Shown here: one piece after another, positions 37,644 to 46,439 of the stretch | How positions within the stretch are numbered: position 1 is the first letter of the stretch | Layout of the letters: each line of letters begins with the position of its first letter | Assembly: GCF_008014745.1 (NCBI RefSeq) | Contig: NZ_VPFD01000003.1 | Coordinates: forward strand, 145,627-209,626 | Direction: 5' to 3' | DNA length: 64,000 nt | Origin: Massilia arenae | GTDB lineage: Bacteria; Pseudomonadota; Gammaproteobacteria; Burkholderiales; Burkholderiaceae_D | Notes under the pieces: generated by a model | Seen by the model: only the letters and a program-made list of their open reading frames with translations | Databases searched by the model: none | What the model was told of the DNA's origin: nothing | Translations under genes and position numbers: made by a program

Positions 37644-37980
37644 GGGGAGTCCTCCAAATGCAATAAAGAATTCGGGTAGATCGCTGGGTCGGGATCAATC
37701 ATTGGGCAATCGGCCTGGTCAGGATCGCGGTGGGTCAGCGGTCGGGTCAGCGGTTGGGGCGACAGCCTCTGGCAAGGCTGAGCGGTGCGTCTCATGAGCA
37801 CCGTTGGATACGTGTCATTCCTGTAAGTTCTGCGCCGATTGTACACCCCAAAAACCGCCTTTCGGGGCCTTTCACTACAAAAAAGTAGGAGAAATGTCCT
37901 AGTAATGTAGTAGGCTATTTGGGCAAATGCCCTACCCTGTTATTTGTTTACATTTAACTGATATAACTCTGATAACACCA
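37644..37980. other. pckG-2-hydroxyacid dehydrogenase divergent region
   Basis: The part near pckG contains a direct duplication of GGGTCAGCGGT. Near the dehydrogenase gene there are two dyads: TAGGA-N6-TCCTA (37886-37901) and a 26-bp imperfect palindrome at 37910-37935. No RNA gene is visible; the region presumably holds both promoters. Confidence 0.45.
37910..37935. promoter_or_regulatory. 26-bp dyad, candidate operator
   Basis: GTAGGCTATTTG and CAAATGCCCTAC flank a GG centre and match as inverted repeats at 10 of 12 positions. It ends 45 bases before the dehydrogenase start. The upstream dyad at 37886-37901 shares the TAGG core, suggesting cooperative binding of one regulator. Confidence 0.45.
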
Positions 37981-38973
37981 ATGAAAATCGCGATTCTTGA
38001 CGACTATCAAGACGCCGTGCGCGGTCTTGACTGCTTCCGACTGCTCGACGGCCATGAGGTCAAGGTCTTCAATAACACCACACGTGGACTGGGCCAGCTG
38101 GCGATTCGCCTCGCCCCTTTCGACGCCCTGGTGCTGATCCGCGAACGCACCGCCTTGTCGCCGGCATTGCTGGCGAAGCTGCCGAACCTGAAGCTCATCT
38201 CGCAGACCGGCAAGGTCAGCGGCCATATCGACGTGGCCGCCGCGACCGCGCACGGCATCGCCATCGCCGAAGGCGTCGGCTCGCCGTTCGCGCCGGCCGA
38301 GCTGACCTGGGCCCTGATCATGGCGGCCAGCCGCAAGATCGTGCCGTATGCGAACAATCTGAAGGATGGCTTGTGGCAGACGGCCTCGGTCAATCCGGCG
38401 CTCAATGGCGTGGGGCGAGTGTTGCACGGGCGTACCCTGGGCCTGTGGAGTTACGGCAAGATCGGTAAGCTGGTGGCCGGCTATGCGCGCGCCTTCGGGA
38501 TGCGGGTGCTGGTCTGGGGCAGCGAGGCCAGCCGCGCGGCGGCCGTCGCCGACGGTCTCGAGGCGGCGCCATCGCGCGAAGCGCTGTTCGAGCAGGCCGA
38601 CGTGCTGAGCCTGCATTTGCGGCTGGCGGAATCGACGCGCGGCATCGTCACGGCAAGCGACCTGGCGCGCATGAAGCCGGACGCGTTGTTCGTCAACACC
38701 AGCCGCGCCGAACTGGTGGCGGATGGCGCGCTCGAGGGAGCCCTCAAGGGGGGGCGTCCGGGCATGGCGGCGCTGGACGTGTTCACCAGCGAACCGCTGG
38801 CGCAGGATGCGCCACTGCTGCGTATCCCGACGGTGCTGGCCACCCCGCACCTGGGTTATGTCGAGAAGGACAGTTACGAAATCTATTTCAAGGCGGCGTT
38901 CGAGAACATCGTCAAGTTCGCGCAAGGCGAGCCGGCGAACATCCTCAATCCGGAAGCGCTGGGCAAGCGCTGA
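37981..38973 (+). CDS. D-2-hydroxyacid dehydrogenase family protein
   Basis: The 330-residue protein is an NAD(P)-dependent dehydrogenase of the D-isomer-specific 2-hydroxyacid family. The Rossmann region shows LGLWSYGKIGKLVAGYARAF, in place of the usual GxGxxG; Arg, Glu and His are expected in DVLSLHLRLAESTRG (Arg), AALDVFTSEPL (Glu) and ATPHLGY (His). It may be a phosphoglycerate or hydroxypyruvate type enzyme; the substrate is not clear. ATG 37981 is chosen because conserved sequence (MKIAILDDYQD) begins there; the upstream frame is unconserved. Divergent from pckG. Confidence 0.88.
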   Translation: MKIAILDDYQDAVRGLDCFRLLDGHEVKVFNNTTRGLGQLAIRLAPFDALVLIRERTALSPALLAKLPNLKLISQTGKVSGHIDVAAATAHGIAIAEGVGSPFAPAELTWALIMAASRKIVPYANNLKDGLWQTASVNPALNGVGRVLHGRTLGLWSYGKIGKLVAGYARAFGMRVLVWGSEASRAAAVADGLEAAPSREALFEQADVLSLHLRLAESTRGIVTASDLARMKPDALFVNTSRAELVADGALEGALKGGRPGMAALDVFTSEPLAQDAPLLRIPTVLATPHLGYVEKDSYEIYFKAAFENIVKFAQGEPANILNPEALGKR

Positions 38974-39729
38974 TCAGCCCAGCTCGGGCTCGCCCGTGAG
39001 CTTGATCTTTGGCGCCGGCATCACGTGGGTGCCGGTCCAGAGTCCCGCCCAGCCCGGCGGCCAGCCGATGTCGGGGCCGCTGTAGCCTTTCAAGCCCGCC
39101 CGTACCGGCACGACCGGCACCGCAGGCGTCTCGACCAGCCCGCCGCCCGCGGGGCGCTCCATATTGAGGCTGTAGATGTATCCCGGCAGCAGTAGGTCGC
39201 AGGCTTGCGCGAACCAGGCGGTGTGGTCTTCGTCGCGGCCCAGCGCCTGCGCCAGTCCTTGCGGATCGAACTTCGCCAGCGCGTGGATCAGCTCTTCGGT
39301 GGTGGCGCCCGGCACATCGCCCCAACCCATGACGGGATTGTTGTTGTAGTCGGCGCCCGAGCCATACCAGCCTTCGCGCCAGGTGCGCTGCATCCAGTTG
39401 CGCGGCCCTGTGAACAGGTGCCAGCGCCAGTGCAGGCCGGAAGGCTTGGGCCAGGAATACAGGTACAGCTTCTGGTAGCCGGCCTCGTGCAATGCGCGCA
39501 CCACGGCCATCAGGCGCGCATGCGGCATGCGGTCGGGCGGCGCGCGCCGGAACAGGATCGGCTCGCCGTCAGCGTGCTGGACTTCGTCGCTCGACAGGTT
39601 CAGGTCGAGGGCGCGCGCCTCGTCGTTGAAACGCGCCGAGATCCAGCCAGTGAGCAGGTTGACGTGCGTGATCACGCCATAGCCGCGATGGCGGTGGAAG
39701 ATGACGGTGCCGGGTGCGACTGCTTTCAT
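38974..39729 (-). CDS. Uncharacterised conserved-looking protein
   Basis: The product (about 251 residues from ATG 39729; a TTG at 39759 would add 10) has no signal peptide or membrane segment. The first 60 residues, with VAPGTVIFHRHRGYGVITHVN and WISARFNDEAR, resemble an SH3-like fold such as CarD-type interaction domains. The middle part is rich in Trp and Tyr (LYLYSWPKPSGLHWRWHLFTG). I do not recognise the family. It abuts the convergent 2-hydroxyacid dehydrogenase stop. Codon use is like its neighbours. Confidence 0.65.
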   Translation of the reverse strand: MKAVAPGTVIFHRHRGYGVITHVNLLTGWISARFNDEARALDLNLSSDEVQHADGEPILFRRAPPDRMPHARLMAVVRALHEAGYQKLYLYSWPKPSGLHWRWHLFTGPRNWMQRTWREGWYGSGADYNNNPVMGWGDVPGATTEELIHALAKFDPQGLAQALGRDEDHTAWFAQACDLLLPGYIYSLNMERPAGGGLVETPAVPVVPVRAGLKGYSGPDIGWPPGWAGLWTGTHVMPAPKIKLTGEPELG

Positions 39730-39865
39730 GGCCAGGGGAAAAATAGAGAAGAAAGACAATGAGTGTACTCATCCGATCCGGACGATTCTAGCGCAGTCAC
39801 AGTCGGATACACTATGGTTTGCGGCTATCATGACGCACCTTTTTTCTGCGAGTAGATAAACCAAC

Positions 39866-40351
39866 ATGACTTTGCGACTCATCGCCACCGGTGGCACTTT
39901 CGACAAGCATTACAACGAACTGAACGGCGTACTCGGCTTTGCTGAAAGCCATCTGCCAGAGGTGATCAAGCGCAGCCGCATGACGGTGCCGGTCGCGCTC
40001 GACGTGCTGCCGCTGCTCGATTCGCTCGACATGGGGGACGCCGATCGCCAGCGCGTGCTGGCCTCGTGCCAGGCCGCCAGCGAGAAGGCGATCGTGATCG
40101 TGCACGGCACCGACACCATGCCCCAGACGGCCGCCGTGCTCGGCGCCGCCAAGCTCGACCAGACCATCGTGCTGACCGGCGCCATGATCCCGTATTCCAT
40201 CGCCAATTCGGATGCGCTGTTCAACCTCGGCTTTGCCTGCGGCGTGGCGCAGACCCTGCCGGCCGGTGTGTATGTCGCCATGAACGGCCAGGTTTTCCCA
40301 TGGGATAACGTGACCAAGAACCGCAGCGAAGGCGTCTTCCAGCAGCTGTAA
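39866..40351 (+). CDS. Stand-alone asparaginase-like N-terminal domain
   Basis: The 161-residue protein keeps the two catalytic Thr motifs of the L-asparaginase family: ATGGTFDKHYNE at residues 7-18 and IVHGTDTMPQTAAVL around residue 100. LTGAMIPYSIANSDALFNL follows, as in family members. The C-terminal domain of full-length asparaginases (about 330 residues) is entirely missing and the following DNA does not encode it. It may be an intact short family known in proteobacteria; the sequence ends naturally with SEGVFQQL. Substrate is unknown. Confidence 0.82.
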   Translation: MTLRLIATGGTFDKHYNELNGVLGFAESHLPEVIKRSRMTVPVALDVLPLLDSLDMGDADRQRVLASCQAASEKAIVIVHGTDTMPQTAAVLGAAKLDQTIVLTGAMIPYSIANSDALFNLGFACGVAQTLPAGVYVAMNGQVFPWDNVTKNRSEGVFQQL

Positions 40352-40466
40352 GCAATAGTTCCTGCGCTTGTTTGACAGGGATTAAAAGCGAGGGCAGCCG
40401 CGCGCTGCCTTCCTGTTCGACTTCCTATACTGCCTTTCTCGATCACCCGCATCAAAGGAGAAGGCA

Positions 40467-42098
40467 ATGAATGAGAAGCGTCCCACGCTGACCACGCGCC
40501 AGGGTCATCCCGTCCGCGACAACCAGTCCCTGCGCTCGGTCGGCGAACGCGGCCCGGCCACGCTCGAGAACTACCAGTTCATCGAAAAGATCACCCACTT
40601 CGACCGCGAACGCATCCCCGAGCGCGTCGTGCATGCGCGCGGCACCGGCGCCCATGGCTTTTTCGAAGCCTATGGCAAGATCGGCGACGAACCCGCCGCC
40701 ACATATACCACGGCACGCGTGCTCAACGAGACGGGCGTGCAGACGCCGGTATTCGTGCGTTTCTCGACTGTGATCGGCGGCAAGGAATCGCCGGAAACCG
40801 CACGCGATCCACGCGGCTTCGCGGTCAAGTTGAAAACCGTCGACGGCAACTGGGATTTGGTGGGCAATAACCTGAAGGTGTTCTTCATCCGCGACGCGAT
40901 CAAGTTCCCGGACATGATCCACGCCTTCAAGCCCGATCCCGTCACCAACCAGCAAGAGCCATGGCGCTTCTACGATTTCATCTGCAGCCATCCGGAAGCG
41001 CTGCACATGGTTACCTGGGTCAAGAGCCCATGGGGCATCCCCGCCAATTACCGCGAGATGGAAGGTTCGGGCGTCAACACCTACAAGCTGGTCAACGACA
41101 AGGGTATCGCCCACCTGGTGAAATTCCACTGGCAGCCCAGGCAGGGCGTGCGCAACCTCACCGCCCAGCAGGCAGCCGAGATCCAGGGCCGCGACACCAA
41201 CCACGCCACGCGCGACCTGTATGACGCGATCGAGCGCGGCGACTACCCGGAATGGGAATTCTGCGTCCAGGTCATGGCCGACGGCGACCATCCCGAGCTC
41301 GACTTCGACCCGCTGGACGACACCAAGCGCTGGCCGGAAGACCAGTTCCCGCTGCTGCCGGTGGGCCGCATGGTGCTGAACAAGAACCCGGACAATGTGT
41401 TTGCAGAAACTGAGCAGTCAGCCTTCGGCACCGGCGTGCTGGTCGACGGCATCGATTTCTCGGATGACAAGATGCTGCAGGGTCGTACCCTGTCGTATTC
41501 GGACACCCAGCGCTACCGCGTGGGACCCAACTACCTGCAATTGCCGATCAACGCACCGCAAGAAAAGGCCAAGGCGCAAACCAACCAGCGCGACGGCCAG
41601 ATGACGTTCTATGTGGATGGCGATGGCGAGAACAAGCACATCAACTACGAACCGAGTCTGATCGGTGGCTACCAGGAAGCCGATACGCCGGGCTATGAAC
41701 ATCGCCCCTGGGTCGAAGGCCACCTGGGCCGCTACCAGACCACGACCACGCGCGACGACTACAAGCAGGCCGGCGCGCGCTACCGCACTTTCGAGGATTG
41801 GGAGCGTGACGACCTGGTCAACAACGTCGGGGGCGATCTGAAGCAATGCCCGGAACCGATCCAGCTGCGCATGGTGTGGCATCTGTGGCACTGCGACGAG
41901 GATTACGGTCGCCGCGTGGCCGAAGTCGCCGGGATCGACCTGGAGAAGGCCAAGGCGTTGCCGCCGTTGCCGAACCGTCCGGCGCCGCATGAGGATCGGC
42001 AGGGGGCGACCTATACCAGCGGGGAGCTGGAGAATGGCGGTGGTGCGGGTGGGAAGACGGAACCGGCGACCAGCGAGGAGGTCGCGGCGGCGAAATAA
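40467..42098 (+). CDS. Monofunctional haem catalase
   Basis: The 543-residue protein decomposes hydrogen peroxide in the cytoplasm. The distal active-site motif [20 protein letters not shown] contains the essential His; [20 protein letters not shown] and [10 protein letters not shown] follow. The proximal haem-ligand motif is [17 protein letters not shown] with the Tyr ligand. Length is that of small-subunit (clade 1/3) catalases, with an additional Gly/Glu-rich tail. AGGAG lies eight bases before the ATG. TATACT at 40426 could be the -10 box. The DNA after its stop holds an inverted-repeat element. Confidence 0.95.
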   Translation: MNEKRPTLTTRQGHPVRDNQSLRSVGERGPATLENYQFIEKITHFDRERIPERVVHARGTGAHGFFEAYGKIGDEPAATYTTARVLNETGVQTPVFVRFSTVIGGKESPETARDPRGFAVKLKTVDGNWDLVGNNLKVFFIRDAIKFPDMIHAFKPDPVTNQQEPWRFYDFICSHPEALHMVTWVKSPWGIPANYREMEGSGVNTYKLVNDKGIAHLVKFHWQPRQGVRNLTAQQAAEIQGRDTNHATRDLYDAIERGDYPEWEFCVQVMADGDHPELDFDPLDDTKRWPEDQFPLLPVGRMVLNKNPDNVFAETEQSAFGTGVLVDGIDFSDDKMLQGRTLSYSDTQRYRVGPNYLQLPINAPQEKAKAQTNQRDGQMTFYVDGDGENKHINYEPSLIGGYQEADTPGYEHRPWVEGHLGRYQTTTTRDDYKQAGARYRTFEDWERDDLVNNVGGDLKQCPEPIQLRMVWHLWHCDEDYGRRVAEVAGIDLEKAKALPPLPNRPAPHEDRQGATYTSGELENGGGAGGKTEPATSEEVAAAK

Positions 42099-42110
42099 TC
42101 ACGCTGGTCG

Positions 42111-42197
42111 AACGCGTGGACGGGAAACCCGTCCACCCTACGGTCCTCGGATGTAGGGTGGACCGGGGCGCGCAGCCGGCTCTGCCGTCCACGCGTT
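42111..42197. repeat. GTAGGGTGGAC-type interspersed inverted repeat, copy 1
   Basis: AACGCGTGGACGG (42111-42123) is inverted at 42185-42197, and inside it CGTCCACCCTAC (42130-42141) is inverted as TGTAGGGTGGAC (42152-42163). The same core occurs again at 57317. It fills the space between the convergent catalase and rdgC genes. Confidence 0.75.
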
Positions 42198-42214
42198 CAA
42201 TCACCGTAAGCGCA

Positions 42215-43111
42215 TCAGGCCTTGGCTTCTCCGCCCAGCGCCTCGACCACGTCGGTCAGCAGCTTGGCCAGCTCACCCGTCATCAACATGATGTCGTTAT
42301 CGAAACGCTCATCGTCGTTATAGGTCGGGCTCTCGCCTTCCTTGATCACGTCCAGCGGCTTGATGCCCTTGATCGCCAGCGACTCGGTCAGCACGAAGCT
42401 GACGCGGTCGTTCCAGGTCATGGCCAGGCGGGTGCACTGCTTGCCGGCGGCGATGTGGCGGCGGATGTCGTCCGGTTCCAGCGTGTGCTTCACGTAGCGC
42501 ACCGCGGCGCGGCTTTCGCCGGTCGCGCGCAGCTCGGTGTCCTGGTCGATCGTGAAGCCGTACGGCGCTTCATCGGCTTCCAGCCAGCCGGTCATCACGG
42601 CGACGGGCGACTTCTGTACGCGCAGCGATTCCAGCGGCATCTTGTCGACCGCCTTGAGCAGCAGTTTCACGATGTCGTCGGCCTTCGCCGGGCTCGCCGC
42701 ATCGACCACCAGCCAGCCATTGACCGGGTCGATCCAGGTCCAGACATTGCTGCGCAGGGTGAAGGCGCGCGGCAGCAGTTCGTCGGCCACGCGTTCCTTC
42801 AGTTCTTTCATTGCCTTTTTGCCAGGCGGGAAGCCCTGCTGCTCTTCCAGCTCGGCCGCCTTGGCCTTGGCCACCTGGTTGATGACCGATGCCGGCAGCA
42901 GCTTCTTCTCGGTGCCCAGCATGATCAGCATCTGTTTGTTGACCACGTGGACCAGGCCGCCGTTCGGGCGCGGCGCGTCCCAACCCTGGCGCAGCAATTC
43001 ATTGCTGCTGGCAGGCACGAAAGCCTGTGGCTCGAGGGCTTTTTCCAGTTGTTCAGGGGTGTAGGCCCAAGGGGCCGGCAGACGGTAGATCTGTAGATTC
43101 TTGAACCACAT
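42215..43111 (-). CDS. rdgC: RdgC, recombination-associated DNA-binding protein
   Basis: The 298-residue protein begins MWFKNLQIYRLPAPW and contains FVPASSNELLRQGWDAPRPN and WLVVDAASPAKADDIVKLL, all typical of RdgC. RdgC forms a ring-shaped dimer on double-stranded DNA and restrains RecA. Length matches the family (about 300). It lies 74 bases downstream of dinB in the same direction and may share the dinB LexA-controlled transcript, though its own promoter cannot be excluded. Confidence 0.95.
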   Translation of the reverse strand: MWFKNLQIYRLPAPWAYTPEQLEKALEPQAFVPASSNELLRQGWDAPRPNGGLVHVVNKQMLIMLGTEKKLLPASVINQVAKAKAAELEEQQGFPPGKKAMKELKERVADELLPRAFTLRSNVWTWIDPVNGWLVVDAASPAKADDIVKLLLKAVDKMPLESLRVQKSPVAVMTGWLEADEAPYGFTIDQDTELRATGESRAAVRYVKHTLEPDDIRRHIAAGKQCTRLAMTWNDRVSFVLTESLAIKGIKPLDVIKEGESPTYNDDERFDNDIMLMTGELAKLLTDVVEALGGEAKA

Positions 43112-43185
43112 AGGTTATCCGGTATTTTCGCTATTTCGAGGGATCGATATTTTACGCTGCCGATCGGCAACTACATATAAAAAGC

Positions 43186-44274
43186 TCAGGACGTTATCGA
43201 ATCGTCCAGAACGTCGTCGAACAGCCGCAGCTGCTCGACGGTTTCGGACTCGCCCAGGCGCACGCCCACGCCCAGCAGGCGCACCGGGCGGCTGGCGCGG
43301 GCCCAGCCGGTTTCCATCAGGCGCGCATAGGTCGGAATATGTGGCGCATAGCCCACGCACTCGACCGTCGTCTGCTGGAAATCCGAGAATTTGATTTTTA
43401 CGAATAGCTTGTTGATGAATTTTTCGGCATTCGCGCGCTTGATGCGGCCCAGCAGATGCTCGTACAGGTCCGGCAGCAACTTGAGGCAGGCGGCCAGGTC
43501 GGGCACGTCGGGCGTGTAGGTTTCTTCGGTGCTGATCGACTTGCGCTCGCGCGAGACGTTCACTTCGCGGTGATCGGTACCGCGGCTCAGGTCGTATAGG
43601 CGCGCGCCGAAGCTGCCGAAGTGTTCTTGCAGCTGGTCCATGCTCCAGCCACGCAGGTCGGCGCAGGTCTGCAGGCCCAGGCGGTTCATCTTTTCTGCCG
43701 TCACCTTGCCCACGCCATGGAGCTTCTTGACCGGCAGCGCCGCGACGAAGGCATCGACTTCGTCGGGCCGCACCAGAAACAGTCCGTCCGGCTTGTTCCA
43801 GTCGCTGGCGATCTTGGCCACGAACTTGTTCGGCGCCACGCCGGCCGAGGCGGTGATGCCGACGGTCTCGAAGATGCGGCGCCGGATCTCTTGCGCGATC
43901 AGGGTCGCGCTGCCCTTGCAGTGCGGGGAATCGGTGACGTCCAGGTAGGCTTCGTCGAGCGACAGCGGTTCGACCAGTTCGGTGTAGTCCTGGTAGATGT
44001 CCATGATCTGGCGCGAGGCGATGCGGTATTTTTCCATCGCCGGCGGGATCACCAGCAGGTCCGGACACAGCTTGATGGCGGTGGCGGTCGCCATCGCCGA
44101 ATGGATGCCGAAGCGGCGCGCCTCGTAGTTGCAGGTCGCGACCACCCCGCGCTGGTCGGGCCGGCCGCCCACGGCGAGCGGACGGCCGCGCAGCGACGGA
44201 TCGTCGCGCATTTCGACCGACGCATAGAAGCAATCGCAATCGCAGTGGATGATTTTTCGGACCGGGGCGTTCAC
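43186..44274 (-). CDS. dinB: DNA polymerase IV (Y-family)
   Basis: The 362-residue protein starts with IIHCDCDCFYASVEMRDDP, giving the first catalytic Asp, and has SLDEAYLDVT with the Asp-Glu pair. The finger region CNYEARRFGIHSAM and the little-finger domain LLGVGVRLGESE with C-terminal EQLRLFDDV follow. The last part (QLRLFD) resembles the clamp-binding motif. It copies damaged DNA with low fidelity. A perfect LexA box (44305-44320) lies 31 bases before the start, so it is SOS-induced. Confidence 0.96.
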   Translation of the reverse strand: MNAPVRKIIHCDCDCFYASVEMRDDPSLRGRPLAVGGRPDQRGVVATCNYEARRFGIHSAMATATAIKLCPDLLVIPPAMEKYRIASRQIMDIYQDYTELVEPLSLDEAYLDVTDSPHCKGSATLIAQEIRRRIFETVGITASAGVAPNKFVAKIASDWNKPDGLFLVRPDEVDAFVAALPVKKLHGVGKVTAEKMNRLGLQTCADLRGWSMDQLQEHFGSFGARLYDLSRGTDHREVNVSRERKSISTEETYTPDVPDLAACLKLLPDLYEHLLGRIKRANAEKFINKLFVKIKFSDFQQTTVECVGYAPHIPTYARLMETGWARASRPVRLLGVGVRLGESETVEQLRLFDDVLDDSITS

Positions 44275-44304
44275 GCTGGAGGCCGCCCCGCGTGGGGAGG
44301 ACTA

Positions 44305-44320
44305 CTGTAATTGCATACAG
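44305..44320. promoter_or_regulatory. LexA (SOS) box of dinB
   Basis: CTGTAATTGCATACAG is an exact match to CTGT-N8-ACAG, 31 bases upstream of dinB and on the expected side of its promoter. Confidence 0.93.
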
Positions 44321-44348
44321 TATCGTCCGAAATCCGGTTTGGCGCAAG

Positions 44349-45377
44349 CTAGCGCGCCAGGAAGCCGTCCCGGTGCACGTTGGTCATCGCCTGCACCCAG
44401 GCCGGATAGTACGTCGGCAGGCTGCTGGCCGCATCCAGTTCCGCCATGTCTTCGTCTGACAAAACCAGCGCCAGCGCGCGCAGATTGTCCTGCAACTGCT
44501 CCGGACGACGGGCGCCGACGATGGCGGTGGTCACGCCGGGACGCGCCAGCAGCCAGGCCAGCGCCACCTGGGCCGGCGTGGCTTCGACCCGCGCCGCTAC
44601 CCGCTTGACGGCGTCGATCACGGTATAGCCGTGCTCCGGCTCGATCGGCGGGAAGTCGATGTGGATGCGGCGCGCAGCCGGATCGCTGCTGCCGGCGCGG
44701 TCGAATTTGCCGGACAACAGGCCGCCGGCCAGCGGGCTCCAGGCCATCAGGCCGAGCTGCGCGTCCTGCACCTGCGGCAGGATCTCTCGTTCGACGTCGC
44801 GCACCGCCAGCGAATAGCAGGCCTGCACCGACACGTACGAGGACCAGCCGTGCAGGCGGGACAAGCCGAGCGCCTTGGCAGTCTGCCAGCTCGACAGGTT
44901 CGAGCAGCCGATGTAGCGGATCTTCCCGGCGCGCACCGCGTCGTCGAGCGCGCGCAGCGTCTCTTCCATCGGCGTGAGTGCGTCGACGTTATGGATCTGG
45001 TACAGGTCGATATGGTCTGTTTTCAGGCGCCGCAGGCTGGCCTCGAGCGCGCGTGTCAGGTGCAGGCGCGACTGGCCCGCGTCGTTCGGGCCCTTGCCCA
45101 TCGGCGCGTGGAATTTGGTGGCGAGCACCACCTGTTCGCGCCGGCCGGCCAGGGCTTGCCCCAGCAGGCTTTCGGATTCGCCGTCGGCATACACGTCGGC
45201 GGTGTCGATGAAGTTGATGCCCGCTTCCAGTGCCGTGGCCACCAGGCGCTCGGTGGCGGCCAGGTCCAGGCCGCCGACCTTGTCATAGGGCGGCGTCGCC
45301 GCGCCCCCAAAAGTCATGGCGCCCAGGCACAGGCGGGAAACGATGATGCCGGAGTTGCCGAGTCGTCGGTATTGCAT
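44349..45377 (-). CDS. Aldo/keto reductase
   Basis: The 342-residue cytosolic NADPH-dependent oxidoreductase has the AKR (alpha/beta)8 barrel. The catalytic tetrad appears in order: FIDTADVYADGESESLLGQA (Asp, Tyr), VVLATKFH (Lys) and IDLYQIHNVD (His). The C-terminal NADPH-binding segment includes AIVGARRPEQLQDNL. It belongs to the YajO/Tas/AKR11-like branch. The 60-base gap to the divergent AraC gene suggests that AraC regulates it, which is a common pairing. Confidence 0.92.
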   Translation of the reverse strand: MQYRRLGNSGIIVSRLCLGAMTFGGAATPPYDKVGGLDLAATERLVATALEAGINFIDTADVYADGESESLLGQALAGRREQVVLATKFHAPMGKGPNDAGQSRLHLTRALEASLRRLKTDHIDLYQIHNVDALTPMEETLRALDDAVRAGKIRYIGCSNLSSWQTAKALGLSRLHGWSSYVSVQACYSLAVRDVEREILPQVQDAQLGLMAWSPLAGGLLSGKFDRAGSSDPAARRIHIDFPPIEPEHGYTVIDAVKRVAARVEATPAQVALAWLLARPGVTTAIVGARRPEQLQDNLRALALVLSDEDMAELDAASSLPTYYPAWVQAMTNVHRDGFLAR

Positions 45378-45437
45378 GAGAGAGACCTTTCAAAAAAATC
45401 GATGAGGCCAGTGTAGAATCGGGCGGCGCGGCCTACC

Positions 45438-46439
45438 ATGCTGCGTCCTCCACCGTTCATGCGCGACCGTCCAGACTTACCTTCCGATCCGCTCTCCGAC
45501 GTGCTGGCCCTGCTCCAGGTGCGCAGCGGCGCCGCGCTGCGCATGAGGGCCGGCGGCCCGTGGGCGCTGCGCTTTCCTGCGTACCCCTACCTGAAATTCA
45601 TCGCCCAGCTGCGCGGCGTCCTGTTCGTGCAGGTCGAGGGCGACATCCATCCCTATCGGCTCGAGGCGGGCGACTGCCTGTTGATGCGCAGCGGCCGGCC
45701 TTATGTCGCGGCCACCGATCTTGCACTGCCGGCCCAGGATGGCCCGGCGCACTTCGCGGCGCTGCTCGGCGGTGCGACCACATGGGGCGATCCGAACGCC
45801 GCGGACGGCATGGAGATGATCGCCGGCCGCTTCGAATTCGACGCCTCTCAATGCGACTTGCTGGAACAGGTGGTGCCGCCCGAGCTGCACATCCGTGCGG
45901 ATGCGCAGGCCGCGCCGGCGCTGCGCGCGCTGCTGGATTTGTATGGCCGGGAGGCTGGCGCGCCGGATGCGGGCGCGCGACTGGTGACGGACGGCCTGGC
46001 GCGCATTGCCCTGGTGCAGGCCCTGCGCGAACCGGGCGGCGCGCGGCACGGCTGGCTGGGCGCCCTGGCCGACCCGAAGATCGGCCCCGCGCTGCGCCTG
46101 CTGCACGGCGCGCCCGAGCGGCGCTGGAGTGTCGAGGAACTGGCGCGCGAAACCGCGATGTCGCGCTCGGCGCTGGCGCAGCGCTTTCGTCAGCTGGTCG
46201 GCATGGCGCCGCTGCAGTACCTGCAGGCCTGGCGCATGCGGCTGGCGCGGAAGGCGCTGCATGAAGAAGACACGCCGCTCGCCACCCTCGCCTGGCGCCT
46301 CGGCTATGCGTCCGAGAGCGCGTTCAGCGCCGCTTTCAAGCGCAGCAGCGGCAGCGCGCCGGGACTGTACCGGCAAAAAAAACGCGCGGCCGAGACCGCG
46401 CGTTCACCTCATCCTGGCGCCGACGCGCTTACCAGGTGA
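45438..46439 (+). CDS. AraC-family transcriptional regulator with cupin sensor domain
   Basis: The 333-residue protein has an N-terminal AraC-type cupin (Cupin_6; FPAYPYLKFIAQLRGVLFVQ and LEAGDCLLMRSGRPY) and a C-terminal AraC double helix-turn-helix: RRWSVEELARETAMSRSALA and LARKALHEEDTPLATLAWRL leading to LGYASESAFSAAFKRSSG. The alternative ATG at 45459 would remove seven residues. It diverges from the aldo/keto reductase gene and probably controls it in response to an aldehyde or oxidant. Its 3' end overlaps the convergent peptidase gene by 11 bases. Confidence 0.9.
   Translation: MLRPPPFMRDRPDLPSDPLSDVLALLQVRSGAALRMRAGGPWALRFPAYPYLKFIAQLRGVLFVQVEGDIHPYRLEAGDCLLMRSGRPYVAATDLALPAQDGPAHFAALLGGATTWGDPNAADGMEMIAGRFEFDASQCDLLEQVVPPELHIRADAQAAPALRALLDLYGREAGAPDAGARLVTDGLARIALVQALREPGGARHGWLGALADPKIGPALRLLHGAPERRWSVEELARETAMSRSALAQRFRQLVGMAPLQYLQAWRMRLARKALHEEDTPLATLAWRLGYASESAFSAAFKRSSGSAPGLYRQKKRAAETARSPHPGADALTR

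Noticed and set aside
37640..37846. 68-residue minus-strand frame upstream of pckG
   Set aside because: No ribosome-binding site, no conserved character, and Pro/Arg/Asp-rich composition; it lies in the promoter region.
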